DNA of 64,000 nucleotides from UBA10205 sp035289625 (GCA_035289625.1 DATDWP010000028.1:86044-150043), one strand, 5' to 3'. Shown: positions 34,775 through 42,799, counted from the first letter of the stretch. Numbers and translations: made by a program. Notes: generated by a model not told the origin, from the letters alone.

Positions 34775-34906
34775 ATGGACTGGAACAACTATGTCAAAGA
34801 AGGCGTTACCATTCGCGTACCCAGACTAAAGGCTTCGCGTAACGGTTATGCAACTAGAAAGGTGAACATGAATCAGTCCGCAACATTGCAGGCTTTGCTC
34901 AGATAA
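34775..34906 (+). CDS. 43-residue small basic protein (candidate)
   Basis: ATG preceded by an excellent ribosome site (GAGGTGGGGG) and followed by a hairpin terminator. Product begins MDWNNYVKEGVTIRVPRLKA and is basic. Could be a real small protein or the coding part of a regulatory RNA. An ATTTAAATAT promoter-like box lies at about 34701-34710. Not recognised. Confidence 0.55.
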   Translation: MDWNNYVKEGVTIRVPRLKASRNGYATRKVNMNQSATLQALLR

Positions 34907-34910
34907 AAGG

Positions 34911-34946
34911 AATAGGACAGGCATTCACCCGCCTGTTCTTCCTATT
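34911..34946 (+). terminator. Hairpin terminator
   Basis: AATAGG-ACAGGC (34911-34922) pairs with GCCTGT-TCTT-CCTATT (34931-34946, TCTT bulged), followed by a pyrimidine-rich tract; four bases after the stop of the 43-residue gene. Confidence 0.55.
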
Positions 34947-35115
34947 TCTCTTTCCTCTTCAATGCCTTCGTAAATACCCCTCAAGTTCCACTAATCATAT
35001 TCTTATTGGAATAAATATTGCTGCTTTTTTGTTACACTTGTAAATCATTTTGCCCAAAAATTGCCTCTTTATACATGTCGCTAATTAAACGTTTAGCCCG
35101 CTAATTTTAATTTAC

Positions 35116-35187
35116 GCACTTGTAGTGTAGTGGTTAACATTCGACCTTCCCAAGGTCGCGTCCCGGGTTCAAATCCCGGCGGGTGCA
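35116..35187 (+). tRNA. tRNA-Gly (CCC)
   Basis: 72 nt, no CCA. Acceptor GCACTTG/CGGGTGC, D arm GTGT/ACAT, anticodon arm CGACC-TTCCCAA-GGTCG with anticodon CCC, T arm CCGGG-TTCAAAT-CCCGG, discriminator A. TATACA-like box at about 35070. Followed by the palindromic element. Confidence 0.95.
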
Positions 35188-35188
35188 C

Positions 35189-35229
35189 CTCAACCCTTTT
35201 CTTTTTCTTACAAAGAAAAAGAAAAGCCT
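35189..35229 (+). repeat. Palindromic element 3' of tRNA-Gly, copy 2
   Basis: Starts two bases after the tRNA. 14-bp perfect arms 35196-35209 and 35213-35226, loop ACA; identical to the copy after tRNA-Lys(TTT) except that the loop reads TGT there. The next bases (35230-35248, TGACGG plus a purine run) also match the LysRS leader at 20011-20029. Confidence 0.75.
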
Positions 35230-35349
35230 TGACGGAAAAGAAAAAGAACAAAAAGTTGACCAAAAAGAAAGTGTAATGGAAGAAATGTTGGCCTTGGGTT
35301 TGCCGCACATTTTCCAAAATAATATAAACCATAAAAACATTGGTTTCTC

Positions 35350-35682
35350 ATGCCATCGAAGAAAACTCTAAAACGTCACATTTCAGATGCAAGGGTACGA
35401 ATGGCTGGATTTTCGGGCATGCCATTTTTGCTAAAAACAATGCTGCTTGGCAGTTCTGAGAGAAAAGATATCCTGCGTGCCAGGGAAACAAATCTTTTAT
35501 TGAGGCTAAAAAAACTACAAAAGAAAAAAACTAGCAGAAAAACAACTGCAAATGAAATGAAACTTCTTCAATCACTTGCATATCTAAAAAAAGCAAGGAA
35601 CAATATGAAAAGAGGAAAAATCAATACTGCGCTCAGGCTAGTTTCCGGCGATAAATTTGAAGAACGGCCACGTTACGATTGA
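35350..35682 (+). CDS. Hypothetical basic protein (MPSKK N-terminus)
   Basis: 110 residues, nearly a third Lys/Arg, helical (MPSKKTLKRHISDARVRMA, then KTTANEMKLLQSLAYLKKA). A TATAAACC-like promoter lies about 30 bases upstream. Not recognised; the basic character suggests nucleic-acid binding (inference). Confidence 0.6.
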   Translation: MPSKKTLKRHISDARVRMAGFSGMPFLLKTMLLGSSERKDILRARETNLLLRLKKLQKKKTSRKTTANEMKLLQSLAYLKKARNNMKRGKINTALRLVSGDKFEERPRYD

Positions 35683-35848
35683 TTATTTGTGGGATTTTTC
35701 TCACAATTAAAATAATGCGCGGTGCGAAGGGAGTTTGTCCTAAAGATGATTGCCAGTTCAGTTTCCAAACCCCAAATTATTTTATGGCACCATTTCCTCA
35801 CACTCAACTGGTGAATAGATCTGCACCATAAAAAATGATCTAAACAAA

Positions 35849-35923
35849 AGGACGGGCAAAGCCTGACTCGCTAAAGAGTAACCCCCTTATCCGAACTTTT
35901 CGGAAAGCCCGTTCCTTTTACTT
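35849..35923 (+). ncRNA. Candidate structured RNA in a 352-bp gene-free region
   Basis: Within 35683-36034, which holds no gene, AGGACGGGC (35849-35857) pairs with GCCCGTTCCT (35907-35916, one bulged T) and encloses two smaller hairpins, ACTC/GAGT (about 35865-35879) and CCGAA/TTCGG (35891-35903). A T-run follows at 35916. A three-way-junction RNA of about 70 nt; no known class recognised. It could be a sRNA or a terminator-like structure. Confidence 0.4.
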
Positions 35924-36034
35924 ACACCCGAGCAAAAAATAGGCAAGGAAAAAAATTGGATTCCCCCTTGCCAGTTGCTCCCTGCCAAAGCAATTTATAT
36001 CACTTCAAACATTTACAATTAAGGTGAAAATGAA

Positions 36035-36334
36035 ATGGTAAGGCCTACCGGGTCAATTCGGATTGGAGTCATTCACAGAAAAATTCAAACCCTTATGTCA
36101 GATTCAAAATTAAGACACTTTAGCACAGTTAGAAAAGCTATTGGCTCATTGGCAAGGCGCAAAGATGTTACTAAAGGTTCAATTGAGTCATTGAGAAAAA
36201 CCCTTGCTGAAAAAGAATTAGAAATAAGGGCCGCCCAGAATGCAGGGCTAAAACGGCCTTTTGTAGAAGAGCGCGGTCCTGGGGGTCAACGGATCTTGCG
36301 TGAGGCATGGAGCAAGCCACACAGGCCCAAATAA
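36035..36334 (+). CDS. Hypothetical basic protein
   Basis: 99 residues, start ATG 36035 after a GGTGA ribosome site. Basic N-terminus (MVRPTGSIRIGVIHRK), helical centre, and a Pro/Arg/Gly-rich tail (EERGPGGQRILREAWSK). Reminiscent of RNA-binding small proteins but no family recognised. Confidence 0.6.
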   Translation: MVRPTGSIRIGVIHRKIQTLMSDSKLRHFSTVRKAIGSLARRKDVTKGSIESLRKTLAEKELEIRAAQNAGLKRPFVEERGPGGQRILREAWSKPHRPK

Positions 36335-36394
36335 TTTTAACTGTTTTAGTTGCCTTTAATAAAAAATGCCCATCTATCCTTATTATTGATCTAA

Positions 36395-36760
36395 ATGTCA
36401 ACCCCTCTAATTGAAAACAAAAACTGGCAAAAGGCCATGGAATTAAACGAATCCCTAAAAGAAGCCGTGATGAACCCTAATACGGACTTTATGACCAAAC
36501 TGCTATTTGATGCGCGCTTTTTTAACAAAAAACTTGGCAAGGAAATAACCTACTGGAGCAATGCAATATTTGCACTAAAGCTCTTATTGCACGAAAAGAA
36601 GGCCCTTGATGAGAAGGGAATTGAAAAGGCACTCAAAATCCCTTCAACCGATCTAAAAGAGATGCTCTCCTATCTCAAAAATATGTCGGAAATTTTAGAA
36701 GAGGAAGGGAAGTACTCGCTCAACTACGCTAATCTTTTTTCAAAAATCTTCAAAGAATAG
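36395..36760 (+). CDS. Hypothetical helical protein
   Basis: 121 residues, all-helical, acidic to neutral, with a possible winged-helix half (EKKALDEKGIEKALKIPSTD then LKEMLSYLKNMSEILEEEG). Not recognised. The CTACATAACAA motif starts at its stop codon. Confidence 0.6.
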   Translation: MSTPLIENKNWQKAMELNESLKEAVMNPNTDFMTKLLFDARFFNKKLGKEITYWSNAIFALKLLLHEKKALDEKGIEKALKIPSTDLKEMLSYLKNMSEILEEEGKYSLNYANLFSKIFKE

Positions 36761-36837
36761 CTACATAACAAATTTTTATTTACTCCACTTTGCTACCTAT
36801 CTTTTGGTTATTTAAAAAGAAAATCCCCACATTACTA

Positions 36838-37227
36838 ATGCCAAACGGAATTGATAACGAAACAGAACTCATTACAGAACTAATAAACGGGTTTAGGATA
36901 GCAAACAAAAAAGAACCACTCATTCTAGATCCTGACCTAACACTCTTATCGAAAAAACATGCAATTTCAATGTTTTCAAGATTTGAAGAGCTAGAACACG
37001 GCGTGCTATCTCCTCTTAGCGACCCTCAAAAAAGAAATGGTTGGAGTGAGGAGATGGCAGGATATGGTGTATCTAATAACGCGCAAGAATTTGCAAAAGA
37101 ACTTGTCCTCAACTGGCTAGAAGAAGACCCACGCAAGCGAAAAGCAATACTTAAAGCAAAAAGCATAATGGGAATAGGGCTTGTTATCAGCGGCAAACGC
37201 ATATTTCTAACAATCCGGGTGAACTAA
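36838..37227 (+). CDS. CAP/SCP-like domain protein
   Basis: 129 residues from ATG 36838 (an upstream TTG adds 16). CAP-superfamily pattern: LILDPDLTLLSKKHAISM with a histidine, ELEHGVL, ELVLNWLEEDPRKRKAIL in place of the W-x-S-x-x-H motif, and SIMGIGLVISGKRIFL. No signal peptide, unlike most family members, and the second histidine is replaced by Lys/Arg, so the canonical site is incomplete. Moderate confidence. Confidence 0.6.
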   Translation: MPNGIDNETELITELINGFRIANKKEPLILDPDLTLLSKKHAISMFSRFEELEHGVLSPLSDPQKRNGWSEEMAGYGVSNNAQEFAKELVLNWLEEDPRKRKAILKAKSIMGIGLVISGKRIFLTIRVN

Positions 37228-37229
37228 CG

Positions 37230-37343
37230 ATTCCAAAAAAATGCCCGGCGTGCGCTAGCACAAGAATAATTTCAAAAGAGGGAAATGGGGCAATTGTAAT
37301 GAAGTGCAGAAGATGCGGATTTATTAGCAGGCGTAAAATTTGA
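37230..37343 (+). CDS. Short zinc-ribbon reading frame with non-ATG start
   Basis: A 37-codon frame beginning two bases after the CAP-like gene encodes CPAC (residues 5-8) and CRRC (27-30), a CxxC-x18-CxxC zinc ribbon with a Lys/Arg-rich end. No ATG/GTG/TTG is available; an ATT at 37230 is the only plausible start, or it is reached by a frameshift from the preceding gene. Similar to TFB- or RNAP-type ribbons. Uncertain. Confidence 0.4.
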   Translation: MPKKCPACASTRIISKEGNGAIVMKCRRCGFISRRKI

Positions 37344-37588
37344 AAAAAAGTTTTTCGGGATTAACTGAATTTAATTTACTAGAGCTTGCTTATTTGCCAA
37401 TTTGTGCAATGAGGATGCGTATTTTATTCTCTGGAAAGTCAGCCTTGCCGGAGTATTTTTAATGAACTTCCCCCAGTTCAATTAAACCACCTCAACATAA
37501 TATTTGCCAAAATGTTTTTAAGAGGCGTTTTTTGGCTGCAAGTTGGCCTTGGGCAGATTTTTATAGTTGCTTTGTCTTTATTTTCCCA

Positions 37589-39001
37589 ATGGGGCGAAAT
37601 AGAAATCACGGGCATAGGTTTTCTGCAAAAAATATTTTCCATGCAAGCAAAGACTTTAGACGGAGTGTAAGAAGTGGCGTTATCGCAGGCGCAATCGGTT
37701 CAGTTGCCGGCGCAGAATTTGCCCGGAAAAAACCGGAATTTTTCCGCAACGCGGAAACTTCCCATACTACTGTCATAAAAATGCCTGCAAAAAAGGCCGA
37801 TCTGATCGCTCAAGTAACTGCGGAGCGTGATCAGCAAACACAAAGAGTGCTTGTCAGAGCAGCTGATGAAGCGGGAACGGCTGTAAAAAAATTTGGTTTA
37901 GATCCTAAAAATTATGACTTAGAGCTTAAAGAATTACCAGGCCACCGACTCAATCTTGATATTGTTCCAAAACCAGGTCACGCAATGCTTGATACAAATG
38001 TTTTATCTTCCGTTAGTAATATCTTGCAGAACAATCTCAATCATATCGGAGTTTTTTATAAAACCGCAATAGATCAATCTACCAAAATTTCGAGAAGTTC
38101 CTCTCAAATTCCGCCTCCGGAAAAAATTCCTGCAACTAAACAAGAATTAACTGCAGGAGCAATGCTTGGCGCGCAGGCAGCAATTACAGCAGCGCTTGCC
38201 GGAATTGTGGTTTATAAGGGGGGCAAGAAAGTAATTGGAAGCAGGAAAAAAGCGTTAAGGGCCTCAAAAGTTATTGTTACAACTTCGTTGCGCAGCATCG
38301 GGAAAACTACTACTAATCTTTCTTCAAAAACTGTTTTAGGTTTCAGTAGCCTAAAAACTAAAGGGAAAAATGCTCTTACTGCTCTAAAAAATCGGTTTGT
38401 CAAACAAAGACCAAAAGGCACTTCAATGCCAAGTGTTGCTTTGCCAAGTCAGTCGCAATTCGGGTCTTCTACTAGAAATAAAAACAAACAAAATGTGGGG
38501 GAAATAAAAAAAACTAGAGGCCCGCAGAAACTCTGGTTAACAAGGCAGCAAAAAAGAAGGTTGCTTGCAAGCAGAATAGAACGTTTGGGAAAAAAACATG
38601 GTTTATCTGCAGAGCAAATAACACAAGCTAAAAAACAGACGAACTCATTGGATACAGATTATAGGGACCTGGATAAAATAACTGAGATTATAAGAGATCA
38701 AACTCGCACGACCCCTTCAAGACGGATTGAAAGCAGTGTAACATTTACGCCTGCTACCCATTATCATTTCAACCGCCCTGTAAAACCTATTGAACTTATC
38801 AGGGCTCTGCAAAAAATAGGTTTCAATCAATCTCCTCATTCTGGGCATCTAAAAATGCAGCACTCGGACGGGAGATCAATTCAGTTGTCTCATCATGGAG
38901 GGAGAGACTTAAATGTAGTTGTCTTAAAGCAAATCTTTAATCACTCTAAAATAACTAGAGAAGAATTCGCTAAAGTAAGTAAAGAATTGTATCGTAAATA
39001 A
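37589..39001 (+). CDS. Membrane-associated protein with C-terminal HicA-like domain
   Basis: 470 residues from ATG 37589. Long basic, low-complexity N-terminal region with one hydrophobic helix near residues 190-210 (MLGAQAAITAALAGIVVY), then a Lys/Arg/Ser-rich linker, and a C-terminal domain of about 75 residues (KPIELIRALQKIGF, GHLKMQHSDGRSIQLSHHGG) that matches the HicA dsRBD-like toxin fold; the catalytic His region reads SGHLKM. No hicB antitoxin gene is adjacent. The domain may be an RNA-binding module rather than a toxin. Confidence 0.7.
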   Translation: MGRNRNHGHRFSAKNIFHASKDFRRSVRSGVIAGAIGSVAGAEFARKKPEFFRNAETSHTTVIKMPAKKADLIAQVTAERDQQTQRVLVRAADEAGTAVKKFGLDPKNYDLELKELPGHRLNLDIVPKPGHAMLDTNVLSSVSNILQNNLNHIGVFYKTAIDQSTKISRSSSQIPPPEKIPATKQELTAGAMLGAQAAITAALAGIVVYKGGKKVIGSRKKALRASKVIVTTSLRSIGKTTTNLSSKTVLGFSSLKTKGKNALTALKNRFVKQRPKGTSMPSVALPSQSQFGSSTRNKNKQNVGEIKKTRGPQKLWLTRQQKRRLLASRIERLGKKHGLSAEQITQAKKQTNSLDTDYRDLDKITEIIRDQTRTTPSRRIESSVTFTPATHYHFNRPVKPIELIRALQKIGFNQSPHSGHLKMQHSDGRSIQLSHHGGRDLNVVVLKQIFNHSKITREEFAKVSKELYRK

Positions 39002-39070
39002 GATTAAAACTGTCTGTTAAATATTTAGAAAAGCATTCTACCTAAAAACCTCTTGTCCTATTTTATCATT

Positions 39071-40165
39071 ATGAGAAAGACGAAAATAATTGCATTGTTC
39101 ATTTCAATATTTCTAATTTCAATTTCCGGCTGCATCTTCTCGCCCGACGCGCCAAGTGAGAACACTTCTCCGCAAAATACACAAATCAGCACTGAAGTTG
39201 TTGCCCAAAACCTTGACGTTCCTTGGGCGATTGCGTTTTTACCGGATTCGCGCATGATTTTTACAGAGCGATCAGGAAAAGTGAAAATACTTGAAAATGG
39301 AATAGTAAGTGAAGTGCAAGGGGTTGTGCAGCTTGGCGAGAGCGGGCTTCAAGGCATTGCAATTGACCCTGAATTTGAAACGAACAATTACATCTACCTC
39401 TACTACACCTACTCTGAAGATACAACTCTATACAATAAGGTTTCGCGCTTTACTCTGCGGGAAAATTCACTTTCCGATGAATTTGTTTTACTGGAAAAAA
39501 TCCCCGGAAATGTTTACCATGATGGCGGGAGAATAAAATTCGGGCACGACGGATTTCTATACATAACTACTGGGGATGCGGGAACGCAACAAAACGCTCA
39601 AGATACTTCTTCTCTTGCTGGTAAAATTCTCCGCATTGCAAAAAATGGAACAATCCCTTCTGATAACCCGTTTGGGAATGCAGTGTACTCTTATGGGCAC
39701 CGAAACCCACAAGGGCTTGATTGGGACTCTAAAGGAACTCTTGTTGCAACTGAACATGGCCCTAGCAAATATGATGAAGTGAACCTAATTGAAAGAGGAA
39801 AAAACTATGGGTGGCCAACAAAACTATGCAAAACCGGAGAAATGCAAGAGAATTTTACCGAAGCGCTTGTGTGCTTTGACTCCTGGACAATGGCACCTAG
39901 CGGAAGTGCGTTTTATACGGGAAATAAACTCCCCTTTAACGGAGCATTCATCTACGGAGGGCTTCGCGGAGAACAAATACGCATTGCTTATTTTGAAAAT
40001 GGGAAAACTCTACGCGACGAAAAACTACTTGACGGGTTTGGTAGGATAAGAGAAATAGTGCAAGGGCCTGATGGATACCTTTACTTTGCAACAAACAACA
40101 CCGACGGAAGGGGCACTCCAACAGAGCAGGATGATAAGATTTACCGGATAGTTGCGAAAGGTTAA
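39071..40165 (+). CDS. PQQ-type sugar dehydrogenase, lipoprotein
   Basis: 364 residues from ATG 39071. Lipoprotein signal ending ISISGC; then a six-bladed beta-propeller of the soluble aldose sugar dehydrogenase family: NLDVPWAIAFLPDSRM, GLQGIAIDPEF, HDGGRIKFGHDGFLYITTGD, YGHRNPQGLDW, LVATEHGPSKYDEVN. Oxidises sugars outside the cell in bacteria with PQQ. No PQQ synthesis or electron acceptor genes are in the window. Possibly acquired from bacteria. Confidence 0.9.
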   Translation: MRKTKIIALFISIFLISISGCIFSPDAPSENTSPQNTQISTEVVAQNLDVPWAIAFLPDSRMIFTERSGKVKILENGIVSEVQGVVQLGESGLQGIAIDPEFETNNYIYLYYTYSEDTTLYNKVSRFTLRENSLSDEFVLLEKIPGNVYHDGGRIKFGHDGFLYITTGDAGTQQNAQDTSSLAGKILRIAKNGTIPSDNPFGNAVYSYGHRNPQGLDWDSKGTLVATEHGPSKYDEVNLIERGKNYGWPTKLCKTGEMQENFTEALVCFDSWTMAPSGSAFYTGNKLPFNGAFIYGGLRGEQIRIAYFENGKTLRDEKLLDGFGRIREIVQGPDGYLYFATNNTDGRGTPTEQDDKIYRIVAKG

Positions 40166-40193
40166 ATATGCTCTTGTGGTTTTAGTTTTTAAT

Positions 40194-41063
40194 ATGCCTA
40201 AAAGTCCTAAGTTTTCTGTTAAAGAAATAAAAAGGATGCGACGCATGGTGATTACTCCCCCTAAGGGAGTCTTAGGCGATATACAAAAAGAAAAATCGCA
40301 GAGCATGAAACAATCCTTTTAGCTATCAAAAGGGGTTGCGCGATTAAAAGAAGCCTGGAGGCAAAGAATTCCCGCTAGTAGGACTTTACAATCACAGAAA
40401 AAATTAGAACGTAAAGAAAGAGAACAAAGAGTGCACGCTTCAACATCACATGGGAACCTTTTTGGAGGGCGGGGCGGTGAAACTTCACAAAATCCCACTA
40501 AACCCAAGGCCTCAGTAGGATCATTTAGTGCTGCAGATCTGGAAGCTAAAAGGGCTCTTGCTGCTAGGTTAAAAGAAAGACAGCAACTTGTTGCAGAAAA
40601 GGCAAGAAAAATGCTCATAAAAAAGGCATTAAAAAGTGGGGTTGAACGCGAGAAAATACCGCGGCTGCTTTTACTTGCAGGAAGAATCGGTGTTTCATCC
40701 CCATCAGATGTAGGGAAAATGGATTCTGTAATCCGGGATGTTTTAGGGGGTGAGAGGGCAGAGGACGAACCAAGTTCTCAAGCGGATGCTGGTGACTATT
40801 CCCGGGTTATAAGAGGGCAAAAAACTCGTTTAGTTCCTATGCGGCCAGGCCAAGTAATAAGTATATTGTCGAGTTTGGGTGTTCGGGTTCTTAGTAGAAG
40901 GGGCAAAGGAAGTCACCGTTTACTTAAAAATTTAGCAAATGGTAAGGCTGCCCCGATCATATATCATCCTGGTGTGGATATGAATCCTAGTGAGATTAAT
41001 ACAATTCTAAAACAACTAGAGATTGATAAAACCAAATTCCTAAATGCTTTTTACAACAAGTAA
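40194..41063 (+). pseudogene. HicA-domain protein interrupted by an in-frame TAG
   Basis: ATG 40194 opens a frame (MPKSPKFSVKEIKRMRR) that stops at TAG 40320 and then continues in the same frame, without another stop, to 41063. The downstream part includes a Lys/Arg-rich helical region and a C-terminal HicA-like domain (RPGQVISILSSLGVRVLS, GKGSHRLL with the HicA histidine, PGVDMNPSEINTILKQ). A GTG at 40431 could give a 210-residue shorter product. TAG is a normal stop elsewhere in the window, so a nonsense mutation or separate start is more likely than a recoded codon. Full length about 289 residues. Confidence 0.65.
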
Positions 41064-41877
41064 TTCTACTGCTACACAAACTTCTACATAATAGGTTTGG
41101 GTTTGCGCCCATCCTCCGCTATCTAAAACACACAGGCAAGAAAGGTGATTCTAAATTTTGAGGGGCTCTTTGCTTTTTCGCCTCAATCCGCTTAAAGTGC
41201 CTCAAAACCACCCTAGAGTTCCCCTATTAACATTCCTTTAGGAATTAGTGGTGGCCTATATACTCATGGGATGCGGTCTAACATTGATTATACGTCAAAA
41301 TTACGAAGGGGGATTTGCCAACTTTGAACATTTTTGGGTGCAAAAATGTACAAAAGGGACGGAGCAGTGTGAAGGTGGCTCAGAATTTGGGCTTCGGCCA
41401 GGTTAGAGTTATGTAGAAAAGGGGTTGTTAGGTGGCTTAAAAAAAGTGAAGGTGGTTGCTAAAAGGTTGCAGAGAATTTGTGAAGTGGCTTTGAAGATGG
41501 CTGTAAATGGTAGCTCAGTTCGTTAACATACAAACGGCCTGCTCCGTTCTAAACAGCAATGCTTGAGGGTTTTTGGAAAAGAGGGAAAACGCTGCTCCGC
41601 GGCTGCAAATCAATGCTCTGTGGGGTATTCTGATTGCCTAACGGGCGGCTTCTTGGAGGTTTAAACGCTATTTAGGCGAATTTTATTCGATTTTTTCCCT
41701 CCTGTCCCTTCCGCGCTTGTGAGGTGGCTTAATAGGGCACAAGGATCTAAACTGGGTCTCTTTTAGAGTAGAGTTGAGTGCTTGTGTAGTAGGGCTAAGA
41801 AAGGATATAGTACTATGTTATGTAGTTAGGAGCTACATAATAGATTCTTGTTTGGGGATTTTCCGCTCCACTACTAT
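41064..41877. other. Gene-free 814-bp region with recurring G-rich words
   Basis: No convincing gene on either strand. From 41371 to 41729 the motif A/G-AGGTGGCT recurs about six times with small changes (41371, 41428, 41448, 41482, 41493, 41721). A CCTATATAC box lies at 41255. A perfect 8-bp hairpin TTATGTAG/CTACATAA spans 41818-41840. The composition is richer in G and T than the neighbouring coding sequence. Candidate for a long non-coding RNA, regulatory array or origin. Confidence 0.55.
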
Positions 41878-42090
41878 TTAGGGCCTTGACCTTGCCGGGA
41901 AAAATTTTTTGTAGTTGGGATGGGTTGGTTTTATTTCAGTGTGGCCTGCAAACATGCTAACTCTTTGCTTTGTCACGGTAGCTTTACTCAATTGTGGTAT
42001 TGTATTATTATGTTGTGGCAGAGCGCTTCTTGCCATCGCAATTTTCGCTTGGCTTCTATTTGGCGTTTTGTGTGTGATCTTTTTTGGCAT
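41878..42090 (-). CDS. Small basic hypothetical protein (MPKK N-terminus, doubtful)
   Basis: 70 residues, strongly basic, low complexity (MPKKITHKTPNRSQAKIAMA). An opposite-strand hydrophobic frame occupies the same bases. The N-terminus resembles the other MP-Lys/Arg proteins, and a weak purine-rich ribosome site precedes it, but evidence is thin. Confidence 0.35.
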   Translation of the reverse strand: MPKKITHKTPNRSQAKIAMARSALPQHNNTIPQLSKATVTKQRVSMFAGHTEIKPTHPNYKKFFPARSRP

Positions 42091-42291
42091 TGCAGTTTCA
42101 TCTCTTTGCTTCTAGGTGGTGGTTTAATCAGTATGGCTTGTTCTAAAGTCAAATAGTTTCTTTTTTCTTTTATTAACTATAGATGTCGAACGATGTAGAG
42201 GGCTAAGTGGTTGATTTTTATGTGTTAATCCTTTGAGGTGTGGTGTAATGGTTCTTTTTCGCATTGTATTAGTAGAAATCCTTTTCCTTAT

Positions 42292-42432
42292 TTAATCTTT
42301 CTTTTGAGTGCTGCCCTGTGCAGCTTTTGCCGCTGCAGCTTTTTCCAGTTCGTGGTTTTTGAGGTGATTTTCCATGTTAAAGGATTGCACTTCCATTGAG
42401 CATTGTTTGCATTTTTCTTTTGCAATTTTCAT
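42292..42432 (-). CDS. 46-residue C2H2-like zinc-finger protein
   Basis: ATG 42432, ten bases after the stop of the CARDB-like gene. KEKCKQCSMEVQSFNMENHLKNHEL has the C-x2-C...H-x3-H spacing of a classical C2H2 finger (Cys at 8 and 11, His at 23 and 27). The remainder is an Ala/Lys helical tail. Likely DNA- or protein-binding; function unknown. Confidence 0.6.
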   Translation of the reverse strand: MKIAKEKCKQCSMEVQSFNMENHLKNHELEKAAAAKAAQGSTQKKD

Positions 42433-42442
42433 TTCAGATCAA

Positions 42443-42799
42443 CTATTCATCTACAATTATTTCAATATTTTTCTTGACAACTTTTTCAACAAAATCGTAT
42501 GTGTTGTAGTGCTCTATTGCTTTTATTGCAATTGTATATATTCCTGGCTTAATAAATGGGCGTGCGTGCACTTCAAAATATTCTTCGTAAGATTTTCCGC
42601 TAGGGATATTTCCCAGTTGTTTTCCTTGCAAGGTCTTTAGCCCGGATTTATCGAGTGCTAGGGATTGGGGCATTTGCATTTCAAATGAAACAAGGTTAGG
42701 TTTATCTGAGAGGTTTTTTATATTAAGCCTCATTTGGATGGGCTCTCTTCTGCTAAGTTTCATTCTAAAGGGCCTTAACTCGTTTGTTATTTGAAGCAT
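42443..42799 (-). CDS. CARDB-like beta-sandwich protein
   Basis: 118 residues with an immunoglobulin-like pattern: EPIQMRLNIKNLSDKPN, VSFEMQMPQSLAL, KPGIYTIAIKAIEHY, typical of CARDB/NEW3-like folds. No signal peptide, so it is cytoplasmic, unlike the surface protein at 10.5 kb. Followed by the zinc-finger gene. Function unknown. Confidence 0.65.
   Translation of the reverse strand: MLQITNELRPFRMKLSRREPIQMRLNIKNLSDKPNLVSFEMQMPQSLALDKSGLKTLQGKQLGNIPSGKSYEEYFEVHARPFIKPGIYTIAIKAIEHYNTYDFVEKVVKKNIEIIVDE

Noticed and set aside
40194..41063. Amber codon as pyrrolysine
   Set aside because: TAG is used as an ordinary stop in several neighbouring genes and no pyl genes are visible; recoding is not supported.
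41266..41406. 46-residue frame (begins MGCGLTL) in the gene-free region
   Set aside because: The TATATAC box is only about 10 bases upstream of its ATG, composition is odd, and no ribosome site or family is visible.
41504..41530. tRNA-like D-arm (TAGCTCAGTTCGTTA)
   Set aside because: No acceptor, anticodon or T arm could be placed around it.
41915..42115. Hydrophobic 66-residue frame on the plus strand
   Set aside because: Antisense to the small basic frame at 41878 and appears to be the complementary composition of Lys/Arg-poor codons; no start signals.
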